64,000 bases of DNA, taken from assembly GCA_039566865.1 (NCBI GenBank), contig CM076959.1:9035501-9099500 (forward strand), given 5' to 3'. The notes beneath the pieces were generated by a model. That model ran no database searches and had not been told where the DNA came from. It saw only the letters and a program-made list of their open reading frames with translations. Of the stretch, positions 53,616 through 64,000 are shown in pieces (position 1 is the stretch's first letter; every line of letters starts with the position of its first letter). The translations under genes and the position numbers were made by a program. Source of the stretch: Aurelia coerulea. Lineage: Eukaryota > Cnidaria > Scyphozoa > Semaeostomeae > Ulmaridae.

Positions 53616-55853
53616 GGAGGGGTACTTCGGGGTTTGCGGTATTGCGGTATCGGGGGTAAATTTTGTGCGGTATTGCGGTAATGACGGAAAAAACTTGCGG
53701 TATTGCGGTAACGAACTTTCACAGCGCGGTATGCGGTATTACGAAAATTAACATCCAAATTTCCTGTAACACCATTTTCCTGTCGAGGAACGAAGCATCT
53801 TGGAGACGAATTGATATAGAGGAAAGAACAACGAAGGAGAGCAAGTCCCTTATCCATCTCTCTCTCTCTGTGCCTGCTCTACCTGCTCAACCTTGAAAAA
53901 TGTACGTGCGGAGGAGGGCACGCAACATTTTTATCCGAAGAAAAAGAATCAAACATTTGCATGAATCAAAACTTTAACTGTGGGAAAATCATCCCTGCTT
54001 TCAAATCAGGCAATCTGACAATGTTGGACAACTATACGCCTATCATGGTAATTCCTCCTCTATCAAAAGCTATGGAGAAGATCATTTATAATCAACTGTC
54101 CCAGTATCTGGAGTCGAATGGCCTATTGTGCCCATCACATCAGTTTGGGTTTAGACAAGGGAGGTCTACGCAACATGCAGTTACCTTACAGTCAGAAAAG
54201 GTTACACAGGAAATTGATAAAGGGCTATATAATATGTAGTGGTGCTGTCTATATTGACCGCCGTCAAGCCTTCGACACAGCATGTCATGTAACCTTGCGG
54301 GAAAAATTACCAGGTGATGTGGAATTGCAATGGATAGGTGATTATGCCTTTAATAGAAAACAAAAAGCAATTTTTGATAGCACCAGCTAATGCGAAGAAA
54401 ATGTTACATGTGGTGTCCCACAAGGATCCATCCTGGGGCCCCTTCTTTTTAGGCTGATAATCAAAGACATCATTCCATATTTCGCTAACTGATGCTGGCA
54501 TTATATTATATGCCGACGATAGTGTTTAATATTGTGCACGAAAGAACTAAAATGAAATAGAACATTTACTTAACAGTGCACTGCAAACAGTTGCAGACTG
54601 GTGTAATGAAAATAACTTGTCCATTAACTTGAAAAAAGGTAAAACTGAATTTTGCTATATGGATCACATCAAAAGTTGTCCAAACAGCCAAAGGTGGACA
54701 TTAAAATCTACAATCAAACTATTCATGAGACAAAATCATACAAGTACATTGGTACATCAACATTTTGAAAATGTGTACTAAAAAAGCGTCCGCCAGAGTA
54801 AAGCTTTTATCTCGTATTCGCGAAAAAGTCAGCCGTCATGTAGCAGAATCGATATACATAACAATGATACGATACGGCCACTACTGTTGTACTACTACCC
54901 ACTACAGCTTTCCCTACCACAATGAACAGTAAACAAGCTAGAGTGTATACAAAATAGAGCAGCCAGAATGTTCAACCCAAGAGCAAAGATAACGTCATGG
55001 GTCAACAAAGACCTGAATGGTTACTTCAAAAGATCTCAGCATGACATTAACACTCTTGTGTTGTTTTATCGAAAATGCGCCATGAAACTGGAAAAAATCG
55101 TTTGCCTACCAGGGAGCCCGCATTTTCAACCGACGAAATATCCATCTTGCTATATAAATAGAAACTAAAACCATCGAAGTCTTTGTAGATGTCCAAGAAA
55201 AACGTATTTGACTCTAATAAATTCTTATCCTTTAATTGTACATTAAACTATTTTCATTTTATTCCACTTTTTTGCCTTAATTTCAACTACAACGATTGTC
55301 AATAGGTAGGATTACAGGTCCTGGAATGATAACAGATAGTTTTATGCTGAACAAGTCAACCTGTCAAAATATTAGTTATTATTTTATCATTATTATTACT
55401 TTTTGTTCTGAAAAGTCTCCTTTCGAACCATGTTGCTTTCGAATACATTTGCACCTTTGACCCGGATATTATCAGTACCACTAAAGGGCGAACAGTTCAG
55501 ATCAATGATACGACAATGTAAGATTTGTTCTATATATTCATAATTTCTGCCGTCAATGCAGTTTTACTAAAAGCACTTCGATGAATTTTTTCCCCATCGT
55601 TCTCACATCACTATTTTGTCTGTAAAACATCTAACTACGATCTAATAGATCAGACTACAAATTTTGATGGAGGAAGGTGGATTTAGGTGGCAATCAAACT
55701 GCTACAGACCGGTGTACTGTATTAATAGCTGTGTTTTTAGTTTTCTAGCGTTTGCGGTATTTTGCTATTTCTTAGTGCGGTATTGCGGTGTTTGGTGTCT
55801 TTTTCGTGCGGTATTGCGGTATTGGGACCCCCCCCCCCCCGAAGTAGCCCTCC
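53616..55853 (+). mobile_element. TIR element carrying a LINE RT, copy 2 (TSD TTAT)
   Basis: 2,238 bp, with the same ends as copy 1 (one substitution in the right TIR) and TTAT on both sides (53612-53615 and 55854-55857). The 3' 1.3 kb is almost identical to copy 1, while the 5' 0.9 kb shows many substitutions and indels. Confidence 0.9.
53955..55168 (+). pseudogene. LINE RT remnant inside TIR element 2
   Basis: Segments AFKSGNLTMLDNYTPIMVIP, HQFGFRQGRSTQHAV, VYIDRRQAFDTACH, VPQGSILGPLLF and LYADD (about 54508-54522) span RT motifs from fingers to the catalytic pair. The thumb and C-terminus follow, identical to copy 1. Several stops and frameshifts mean it is not functional. Confidence 0.85.
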
Positions 55854-56289
55854 TTATGAAGGGATGGGTAAGTGGCTACAGAAATTCACTCAAATCGACC
55901 AGTTTCATGGATAAAATGTAACGTTAGCTCAAGAATATGTCTATTTAGTGAAATAGGAAGATCTTTATTGCCTACAATAAAAGTTGTAGTAAAGCTTCAT
56001 TTGCAAGATTTACATATCCAAGTGGTCGTATTAACGCATAGATTCCAGCGAGGAGGACTGCAATCTGCATGTCAGACTGCAATCTGCATGTCAACTGAAG
56101 AGTGGCCGAAGAGTGGCAAAACCCAATGGTTTCAATGTCAAAACTGTTTACAAGCATTTTTGATAAAAACTCAAGTCTCAGATCGCCAAAAAATCAAGAA
56201 GCTCCAGTACTGAGAAACTATAAAGTTGAGAAACCATTCTTTAGGAGGAAATCTTGGAAGGAAATCTTGCTCATAATTATGCTATTGTT

Positions 56290-56630
56290 TATTTGTTTCC
56301 GGTATCATATTTCTAAAAAGGTACTTGAGCAATGTCTAAACATTGGAAAGGCTTCAAAAAATTTACTTTTGAAATGTTCACGATGGCAAAAGTAGTTACC
56401 TTGAAGTTTGTTATGAAACCTTTAAGAAACGCGTAAGCATAGTCTTGAGAAACTTTTAGTACTGCCCCAAATTCTTAGTTTCTAATATAAAAAATTACGT
56501 TAAATGTTACTGTGGAAATGGAAACTGCAAATTAAAATAGTTTCCTCGCTTTTTTAACCCTTACCATAACCCTAACTGAGCGGGAACTGAGCATACCACT
56601 TGTTTGCTGTTTCTTACGAAATTGAGTGTA
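56290..56630 (-). mobile_element. AGTTTCTTA-family element fragment
   Basis: Contains 'ggaaaggcttcaaaaa', the inverse of the 22780-23115 interior, and ends 'gtttcttacgaaattgagtg'. The left limit is unclear. Confidence 0.5.
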
Positions 56631-56749
56631 TATATATTTGAAGATGACAGTAATTTTTTCGCGCCTTTTAGCTTCACCTCAAAGAAACAAAGAATGTTCC
56701 ACTTATTTACTGCTACGACTTACTAGGTCAACTCCGGATCTCTGTCAAT

Positions 56750-57137
56750 ACACTCATTTTTTTTATAAGAAACTAAGGTCCGGGGCTGGTAGGCAGTTTC
56801 TTAAATGTTTGGGCCCTTTTGCTACCAAAAGTTTCTTACGTGTTTCTTGTATTCTAAATGCCGGAAGTGTAGAGTTAATTTTGTTTTGTCTAAAGGGCTC
56901 CCAAATTACTTTAGAAAGATCTCAAAGCAAGTAAATAGCATGATTCGCACTCAAAATAATGTCCAAACAGTTGCTTTAACTGTACAGTGTCAAAATATTT
57001 TTGAATGTGATGAGAAAATTAAACGTGTAGATTACAGAAGTTTCTCAACTTTTTCAATTCAGGTGGGTTGTTTCTTAGCTTTCGAAAAATTGAGCCTACC
57101 GTTTCTTATAAGCGGTTTCTTATAAAAAAATGAGTGT
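56750..57137. mobile_element. AGTTTCTTA-family MITE, intact copy
   Basis: 388 bp. Ends ACACTCATTTTTTTTATAAG and CTTATAAAAAAATGAGTGT, with the possible 3 bp TSD AAT on both sides. It matches 38212-38556 across the interior ('gtttcttatatcttagg' versus 'gtttcttaaatgtttgg'; 'agggctcccaaa'). Confidence 0.75.
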
Positions 57138-57514
57138 AATTCTTCTTTCCTGCTGGGGCACTCATCGTCGTAACAGGATTAAATTCCTGATGTTCTTTTC
57201 TCGACTCCGGCTAGTCCACCGATTCGGAAGATTGATGTTGAAAATTGATTTTATGACATTTTAAAACTCTCTTAAAATATTTTTTCATCTGCTGGCTTCG
57301 CAATAAAAGTCACATTGTTGTTTTTGATTGAGAAGTATGATTCATTGGGTTTGGGCATTGCCGTCGGAAGAGGGGCGTGGAAGACGTGCAAAAGGGGTGT
57401 CTAGAGCGAACGATCGTGCGAACAGCAGAAGACGCAGAGCTTAGTCCTAATGAAAAGTATTTGAAATTTATCGTTCTATACGTGTGCAAAAAATTTTTGA
57501 GCTTTTGCAAAAGT

Positions 57515-59777
57515 GAGGGTCGTTTAGGGGGGGTATATGTTCCCCTGTTCCCTGCTAAATTTCCACATATTCCCCTGTTCCCTTGAGAAAACCCGCTTGT
57601 TCCCCGGAGTTTCGTAGGCATATTTTTCACATTGATAATCGATATTTTAACTACGCTTATTTTTGAAACTTCTTCCAAGAGGGAGACGAACGTAAAAATG
57701 TGAAGAAAACTGGGTTGACTTTTGATAAGACATTGAAAAACATTTTAAAACAAACAGATGACCAGCCAAAGTATTTTTAAATATTGTGCAGCCGCTTCTT
57801 AAAGTGTTGCAACCAAAGTCATTTGATCATTTGCATCAGTATCACAAGTTAGTGTTCGCACGATCAGGAGAGAGGCAAACATCTCAAAATGTGCTCCCGG
57901 GAATTTTCTTGTTTTTTGTTATCATTCCTATTCCTTCAAATTGTATAAATCCTGGAAAATTCTTTACTGCTTCAAGATGAGCGTTTTATCGTTTTATATG
58001 TTGTATGGTTCCTCCTCTTCCTCTAGTAATTTACCTTTACTTGCTTGATCTCTATGTTCTAAGACATGTGCCAGGATATTGCAATAGCCTCTTCTTGGAT
58101 AGTAAATTCTGACTTATCTTCTGAATAGATCCTAGGGGGAGGGTGTACGTAGCCTATGAAATTGTACTGGGATGTGCCCACGAAAAGAAATTACCCAGTT
58201 CCACAATTGTTGCCTGCAAATGATAGCCGATTGTAGACAAAAATCGGTCAAAAATATACAGTACTCCAAAACACACAAAATGGACTAAATAACAACCCGA
58301 TCTAACAACATTTCCCCCTGTGACATGTTAGGACAACCGGCTCCAGAAAAGTTTCTTTCTTTTGATACCCTGCTCAGAAAAATTTTGTGAAAACGATACT
58401 CTGAAAAACGGCACATCCCCGTCGGACAAATATACTACCTCCCCTCCCCCTTCGACATGACAATAACTTTGGTGTGATTAGCTACCTTTCCTCCTTTGTG
58501 CAGCGGCATGGCCAGGGCAAATTATGTGGGGTATTGAAATGAGGGGGTCTGCGGGCGAGGCACCCAGGAAAATTTTTGGGACCAAGCCATTTACTTTGGC
58601 TTAGAATGCATCTCCCAATTTCATGCTTGCCATTAGCGACAAGGAAACTTTGATTGTTTTGTGACGGTTATCCTATGAATCAAGAGCACGAGGAAAATGC
58701 TAGAAGAAACATCGATTACTTTCTTTGGCTTGGAATGCATCCCATGAGTCCATATTTGCCAGTGCTAAAAATGGAAGATTTGACATTTCTCAGAAAATTC
58801 TTGCCCAGCCAATACACAGCTATGTTCTCTTCGGAGGACCGTCTTTCGAAATGAAACTTGATTTCTGGGAAATTCAACAGGCTCTCCCCCCTAAATCCTT
58901 AAAAATGAGTATGAAAATGGACTACAAATCCTTAACCATAGGTCTTCCCCTAAAAGTTGGGCGGCACGTCCCCGTCATCCCAAGAACCAAAACCCCTCCG
59001 CTCCAGGCGCTAAGCATTATGCTTTCCAATAGTTTACAAATCTTCATTTCTTTGCTGTCATGTAAAAAATTTTCTGAACCTTGGAAAGAACTCACAACTA
59101 AACAGTGATTTGTGTCTCCTTTCGGTGTGGCTTGGCCAGAGCCAGTAAAGTGAATGGATAGTAAAATGAAGGGGATTGGGGGTGAAGCCTCCAGGAAAAT
59201 TGCTGAGTTCACGCCCTTCACTTTGGCTGATCATTCTGTAACAGTTGCTTTTATAGATTGGCATCCCCAGGACAATGTTTTAAGTTTAGTCAATTTTTTA
59301 GAATGCCTGTCTTCATCCCATCTCCACCAGTGCCAAATTAGAAACCATCTTTACAAGTGTCAAATTGGAAGCGTTCATAATTTTGTAACAGTTTTTCACG
59401 AATCACCACATTTGATAAAGTGTTTCCCCAAACCACACTACATTTTCCCTTGTTTGCGTTTGTCACAATCCATTTTGCTCGTCCCCAAAATGGAAGTCTT
59501 GACGAAACTGTGATAGTTTATGGAGGAACATTTTTCAAAGAGACACCATTACAGTACTTTGGCTTAGAATGAATCTCAAGGACCATCTTTTGCTTTGGCA
59601 GAAGTAAATTCCACCGAATGTAAAAATCCTTTAATTGATTATTACAGATAGAAATTTCCTTGATCCCTGGATAAGATCCGAAGTTCCCTTGTTCCTTTTT
59701 ATTTTTGGCCATGTTCCCTTGTTCCCTTGATACATTTCACATGTTCCCCTGTTCCCTGGAACCCCTAAACGACCCTC
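57515..59777. mobile_element. 2.26 kb TIR element, GAGGGTCGTTTAGGGG ends, TSD AAAAGT
   Basis: A perfect 16 bp TIR and a 6 bp duplication AAAAGT (57509-57514 and 59778-59783). The host arm sequence is continuous across the excision, as shown by its partner arm at about 52640-52660. Subterminal repeats of 'ttcccctgttccc' occur near both ends. The interior holds diverged duplicated blocks ('caggaaaatt' plus 'tttggcttrgaatgcatc') about 600 bp apart and a nested MITE at 58133-58451. No transposase was seen. Confidence 0.88.
58133..58451. mobile_element. G-rich-ended MITE
   Basis: 'aggggga' and 'gggatgtgcc' at the left; 'ggcacatccccgtc' and 'ctcccctcccc' at the right. The design matches 16451-16773. 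No TSD was resolved. Confidence 0.6.
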
Positions 59778-59984
59778 AAAAGTATATTTTCGTTGCAAGG
59801 AAAAACCCAAGGTATGGTTTTCTCCACAGCAAGCCCCTCCTTCCGCCATTATCATCAGATGACGCCATAGAAATAGAGCTCTCTGATTGGCTAGTCAACC
59901 AAGATGGCGTCATATGTAAACAAACCAAAGGTTCTTTTGTTACAAAATCTGCCCTTGTTTGAGGTAGATGTGTAGATATATCCT

Positions 59985-60550
59985 TCCTCTTTCGAAAAAT
60001 GGTCATGTTTGCTCTTAAAAACGATTTCTTGAATGCACAACAAGCAAGTTACAATCGCGGACAAAACTCGTTGAGACAGATGAATTTAGCGTTAAAAAGA
60101 GTACTTTCCTGCATATAAACTACTACCTTCCACTTCTGATGACCTCCTCCCCCATTTGTAATGTTGGTTGCTTCAAGAACACATACTTGTCAACTCATCT
60201 ATGACATTTCCATCAGCCTCCAACATTGCAATGGGATCCTCCAAAATTTCTATCTGGTCCAGATAGGTTTAATGCAGTTTTTACAAAGTTCAAAAAATTT
60301 CCTTCAAAGATGTCAGCCTGAAAGCTGTGCATGTTTTACTGTGCTGGAAGGGGTGGGTTAACTTGATAATAATGACAGCTATGATGTCTTCTACAAGGTG
60401 TCCCAGAAACATTGTTCAACATTTTATCAAATATCAAAACATAGCGATATAATGTACGGGCCCCTGGTTAAACAACTCTGTTTCTAAGATTTTAAATTAA
60501 TTTTGGTTGCCAAAATCTTGCAAATCCGCTAAGAATTCACTGAGTTACAA
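59985..60550. other. No feature recognised
   Basis: No coding region or repeat-family match. 'ggtgtcccagaaacattg' at about 60398 resembles the start of some mariner-type MITEs, but no partner end was found. Confidence 0.4.
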
Positions 60551-60561
60551 GCTTTTTAAGT

Positions 60562-60830
60562 TCAAGTTTGTGCGTAAGCTGAAACCAGACGCCCCTAATT
60601 GACTTGTGTTTAAAAAAAGACGTCCCAAAATTAAAAGAAGAAGACTGCCCAATGCTTTACCTCTTGCTGATATCAGAACAAACGTAGGACTTCAAAAGTA
60701 ATTCAATTCTTGTAGCCGAAAGTGCTTTTAAAATTCCATTTGATTTTCTTTAAATAAACGAGATTCTACTTTCATAAGATATGCAATATAGGGGCGTCTG
60801 GTTTCAGCTTTAGCACAAAGTTGAATTTAA
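60562..60830. repeat. Inverted repeat, possible MITE
   Basis: CTGAAACCAGACGCCCCTA near 60579-60597 and its exact complement near 60791-60809. Nearby 'gtttgtgcgtaag' and 'ctttagcacaaagt' also roughly pair. It is non-coding. Confidence 0.5.
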
Positions 60831-60860
60831 AGTAAATGAACGGAGATATAGGGACATAAT

Positions 60861-61113
60861 TGTCGTGCCCCTCGCTCAGGCCGGTTTTGCAGCAGGGACA
60901 CGAATAAATTCTCGATATGTTTGTTAGCCAAGGCAAGTAACCATCTCAAATCATCTTCCGTAAACTCAACAACATGCAACAACTCAACACAAGTACTTTA
61001 TGTAATATAAGCAGGTATTACTTCATGTAACACAATGGCTGTTGTTGTTGTTAGCGTCCTCTTATTTAACTAACGAGTAAAGGGTGGGATTTATCTTAAT
61101 TTAACCCCCGACA
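60861..61113 (-). repeat. 3' LTR of second gypsy element
   Basis: 253 bp, TGTCGTGCCC...CCCCCGACA on the plus strand, with a TGTCG/CGACA inverted end. On the coding strand it is preceded by AAGAAGGGGCATA, a polypurine-tract-like sequence. The partner LTR lies outside the window, so this rests on end motifs and position. Confidence 0.65.
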
Positions 61114-61555
61114 TATGCCCCTTCTTCAAAAGAGTCCTCCAGGACAGTTCTTTCAATTTCTTTGATTGATCTACAGAAGAGTCCCTTGTAATTCGTTCTT
61201 CAAAATCTCAATTTTCTTTTAAAGTTCGGTACTGTTTCTTTTACGATCTGTACTGTCCTTTCTAAGCAATCTTCGTAAAATCGTTTAAAGTCATTCGATG
61301 ACAATTGCAAGTAATCGATCGGCCGTTTCAATATACTTGTAACGATGCAAATGTTTCTATACTCTGATCAGTCTGGTTCTCTCAAGAATCGTTCTTGACA
61401 TTTGGCAGTTCTCTTCATCGTTCGAAGTAGTTAATCTTTTTTTTTTATATTGATATATCAAGCAGCGTGTTCGAGTTAAATCTCAGTCTATCAAACGGAA
61501 AATAAACGTATAATATTTCGCGAGTCCTTTCTCAGTCTATGATGATGTATAATCT
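61114..61555 (-). other. Untranslated region between pol and 3' LTR
   Basis: No open frame. It contains T-runs and ends at the purine tract next to the LTR. There is no envelope gene. Confidence 0.55.
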
Positions 61556-64000
61556 TTAAAAACATTGTTGATACTGAACAGGAAATCGAAGTACTGGGTA
61601 CATGAACGGCGGTCTAAAGTTAAAGTTCACTGGGTTTGGCCTAAAATACGCTTGATTCGGATCCCCAAACATCGGTGTTGGATTAAGTCGTGTGTAAGCG
61701 TTTGGATAGTTCTGATAATGCATCCTCTGTCCTGGTAACGGCTGACTTGTAGCATTGATACTTGAAACATCCCTTGCGCTTAAATCAAAAGATTGTCCGG
61801 GCCCATAATAAGTCAAAATTTGTGGTGGTCTTCTCTCTCTCTGTGGCCGTACATTGTGCACTTCTGTGTTCGTATCACTGTTCTCGGATAAATTATCACT
61901 GTTCTCAGATCCTGGTTCTGGCTCTGAGCTCTCTAAAGTTGGATCATTCTCTGTCTGTTGTTCAATCGCCTGATTGGTTTCTACTCTTGAATTACCTAAT
62001 TCGTTGAGAGTGTTTGGATAAAACCCTTCAAAATCATCCGCATCATCACGTGAATTATCCTCTGCACTTGTAGCACTAGCATTCGTTATCTTATTTTGAT
62101 CTATTTTCTTTGTTTTCCCTTTGTTTGTCTGTCCTCTCTCTACCCCTTTGTCATTCTTCTGTATGTTATTTCTCTCTGTGCTCTCTGAGCTCAAATGTTC
62201 ACATGGTAGTAACATATTCCTATGAACAGTCCTAATTCTTCCTTTCTCGTTATTTTCTGGTCTTACTGAGTAAACAACGCCTGAATCGCCTTTGCAATCC
62301 ACTACTGTGTATACCTCTTGCTCCCAAAATGACCTTAACTTTCCCGGACCTCCCTTCTCTCCCACGTTTCGAATAAGCACTCTATCTCCAATTTCCAATC
62401 TATGTGTAATTGCATTACTGTTGCGTCTAATTCTGTCACTAGCCTTTCTTTGATCCGACTTTCTGCTTGCAATCTGGTAAGCTTCTTTCATGGATGCTTG
62501 CATATTCCTCAAGTATTGGCTATGGCTTATGGTCTTCGGTGGTAATTTCGTCTGGAGAATGAGATCGATTGGCAGTCTGGGCTCTCTTCCGAACAGGAGA
62601 TAATATGGAGAGAAACCAGTTGATGAGTTTCTCGTGCAGTTATATGCATGTACAAGATGGTTTAGGCTATCTCTCCATCGCGATTTTTGAGATTCTTCAA
62701 GCGTTCTTAGCATAGAAATGATCGTTTGATTCATTCTTTCACACTGTCCATTTGTCTCTGGATGGTATGGGGTAGTACGTGATCTGGTAATACCACATAG
62801 CTTTTCTAGATGGTGGAAAAGTCCGTTTTCAAACTCTTTCCCTTGGTCGTGTAGCAAGCGTGCAGGAATTCCAAATCGAGGTATGAAATCTTGGTACAGG
62901 TGTCTAGCTGCAGTTTTGGCAGATTTATCCTTCGTAGCATATGCTTGTAGATATCTTGAGAAGTGGTCTACAATCGTTAGAATATATTCGTAGCCCCCAG
63001 AACTTGTCTCTAAATGGACGAAATCAATCGAAATCAGATCCATTGGGCTTGATGACGTGATACTTTGTAACGGTGCTCGTTTTTTCTGATGCGGGCGTCT
63101 TTGTTTCAAACAGCGACAAACTTTAGTCACATAGTGCTCTATGTCTGATTCCATCTTTGGCCAGAATACCCGTTCGCGTGCAAGATGCGTAACTCTGTCT
63201 ACCCCTAAATGGCCCATCTTGTCGTGGAGTTCTTGGTATATCAAAGATCTTAAGTTTGCTGGCAAAACTAACTGGCTTTGATCACGAATTTTTCTTCTCA
63301 GGATCTCATTTTCATCCAGATACAATCTGTTCCATTGGTTTAACAAACATCTTGTAAATTCATTCTCTTGTTTCCTTTGGTTTGTACCCAACCTCTGGTT
63401 TTGCTTTTTGAGTTGAATAATGCGGTTAATGGCTACGTCATTTCTCTGAGCATTCTTGACTTCAGATAAACTCAATATGTTCTTTGTACTGTTATCACCT
63501 AGTTTTGCTTCAACCTGTGCTAACCAAGTGAACCATGTTTCATTATTGCTTGCCTGTGCGGAGACACCTGACACTATGGCACTAATGTCACTAGCTGGTA
63601 CATTCTCTGTGCAACTGGTAAACAATTCATCAAGGCCTAATCTGGACAAACTGTCAGCATCTCTGTTTGCAGTCCCTGGACGATACTTAATTGTAAAGTT
63701 GTAGTCTGCTAATTCGTTTACCCATCGCTGAGATGTAGCATTTAACTTGCTTGTTGACAAAACATATGTCAAAGGATTGTTATCTGTGTAAACAACAAAA
63801 TGATTTGCATGATACAAGTAGTCTCTGAACTGAGTGCAAATAGCCCATTTCAAAGCAAGAAACTCCAATTTGCCACTGTGATACTTGTAATTCTTTTCTG
63901 CTGGTGTTAAACTTCGACTTGCATAAGATATGACTCTGAGTTTTCCCCCTTGTCTTTGGTATAGAACGGCGCCTAATCCTTTCTCTGATGCATCTGTGTG
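61556..64000 (-). CDS. Pol polyprotein of second gypsy element, C-terminal part
   Basis: The frame is open through the window edge, so the N-terminal protease and most of RT lie outside. Visible are RNase H (TDASEKGLGAVLY, YTDNNPLTYVL, RPGTANRDADSLSR), an integrase N-terminal region (HDKMGHLGVDRV and later CRC, a compressed form of the usual CX2C), and the DDE core (ISIDFVHLE, LLHDQGKEFENG, TTPYHPETNGQCERMNQTI). A GDRVLIRN/HRNMLLPC module follows, then a Ser/Glu/Asn-rich acidic tail and a Pro/Tyr/Phe-rich end. No stop interrupts about 815 codons, so the copy may be young. It differs from the first gypsy element in sequence and LTR length. Confidence 0.92.
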   Translation of the reverse strand, partial: HTDASEKGLGAVLYQRQGGKLRVISYASRSLTPAEKNYKYHSGKLEFLALKWAICTQFRDYLYHANHFVVYTDNNPLTYVLSTSKLNATSQRWVNELADYNFTIKYRPGTANRDADSLSRLGLDELFTSCTENVPASDISAIVSGVSAQASNNETWFTWLAQVEAKLGDNSTKNILSLSEVKNAQRNDVAINRIIQLKKQNQRLGTNQRKQENEFTRCLLNQWNRLYLDENEILRRKIRDQSQLVLPANLRSLIYQELHDKMGHLGVDRVTHLARERVFWPKMESDIEHYVTKVCRCLKQRRPHQKKRAPLQSITSSSPMDLISIDFVHLETSSGGYEYILTIVDHFSRYLQAYATKDKSAKTAARHLYQDFIPRFGIPARLLHDQGKEFENGLFHHLEKLCGITRSRTTPYHPETNGQCERMNQTIISMLRTLEESQKSRWRDSLNHLVHAYNCTRNSSTGFSPYYLLFGREPRLPIDLILQTKLPPKTISHSQYLRNMQASMKEAYQIASRKSDQRKASDRIRRNSNAITHRLEIGDRVLIRNVGEKGGPGKLRSFWEQEVYTVVDCKGDSGVVYSVRPENNEKGRIRTVHRNMLLPCEHLSSESTERNNIQKNDKGVERGQTNKGKTKKIDQNKITNASATSAEDNSRDDADDFEGFYPNTLNELGNSRVETNQAIEQQTENDPTLESSEPEPGSENSDNLSENSDTNTEVHNVRPQRERRPPQILTYYGPGQSFDLSARDVSSINATSQPLPGQRMHYQNYPNAYTRLNPTPMFGDPNQAYFRPNPVNFNFRPPFMYPVLRFPVQYQQCF

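Larger units (their letters stand above)
52468..59959. mobile_element. 7.5 kb TIR element with 8 bp TSD TGAGGTAG, heavily nested
   Basis: TGAGGTAG lies at 52460-52467 and 59960-59967. The ends are GAACGAGGGCAGATTTTG and CAAAATCTGCCCTTGTT. The inverted arms are about 500 bp (52468-52960, and 57200-57514 plus 59784-59959). Inside are a SINE-like insert, TIR element 2 with its RT, two AGTTTCTTA copies and a 2.26 kb element that splits the right arm. No transposase was recognised. Its end motif matches 30542-32641. Confidence 0.88.

Noticed and set aside
57310..57678. Collagen-like 'GNRGT' repeat ORF on the minus strand, repeated near 59631-59855
   Set aside because: It comes from the subterminal TTCCCCTGTTCCC repeats of a TIR element, not from a gene.
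1..64000. CRISPR array, tRNA, rRNA or bacterial operon
   Set aside because: No regularly spaced repeat-spacer pattern, no recognisable tRNA/rRNA sequence, and no prokaryotic gene organisation.

Overview
The window is repeat-rich, AT-rich nuclear DNA from an animal, most likely an invertebrate. The evidence is a gag/RT/RNase H/tyrosine-recombinase retrotransposon, L2/CR1-like and RTE-like LINEs, Ty3/gypsy elements, a SINE-like insert, and many cut-and-paste transposons and MITEs with recognisable target-site duplications (TSDs). A cnidarian or other marine invertebrate would fit, but no gene in the window fixes the species. I see no rRNA, tRNA, operon or CRISPR array and no complete host gene. 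The only candidate host sequence is a broken exon-like reading frame on the minus strand at 45689-48539.

Layout. 1-7.7 kb: G-rich-ended MITEs and a minus-strand tyrosine-recombinase retrotransposon with split direct repeats (A1-ORFs-B1-A2-B2), its A1 repeat broken by a 1.5 kb insertion. 7.7-11.3 kb: an RTE-like LINE interrupted by a second LINE on the opposite strand, which is itself interrupted by a TTAA-flanked piggyBac-like MITE. 11.4-18 kb: inverted-repeat elements, a 974 bp foldback element and a hAT-like element. 18.3-21.5 kb: an L2/CR1-like LINE on the minus strand, broken by a SINE-like insert and a TIR element. 21.5-24.8 kb: more MITEs. 25.7-33.1 kb: one LINE split into four pieces by three insertions, one of which holds two further nested elements. 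33.7-36 kb: an unidentified pseudogene, then a LINE tail split by a second copy of the 974 bp element. 36.7-37.9 kb: a decayed Helitron-helicase-like N-terminal coding region. 38.2-43.6 kb: a gypsy element inside a hAT-like MITE inside another TIR element. 45.8-48.0 and 53.6-55.9 kb: two copies of a TIR element carrying a LINE reverse transcriptase. 52.5-60.0 kb: a 7.5 kb TIR element with an 8 bp TSD, filled with nested insertions. 60.9-64 kb: the 3' part of a second gypsy element, running off the window.

The genes do not form a pathway; what the window records is the order of insertion. At several junctions, removing an insert and one TSD copy restores the flanking reading frame exactly, which validates the boundaries. 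The points most worth following up are: a piggyBac-like MITE family with apparently covarying subterminal hairpins and paired CRE palindromes; the gypsy element with a UGA-CUA stop between gag and pol and a 13-nt self-complementary primer-binding site; the 974 bp foldback element with a 13 bp TSD; and the TIR elements that carry a LINE reverse transcriptase.
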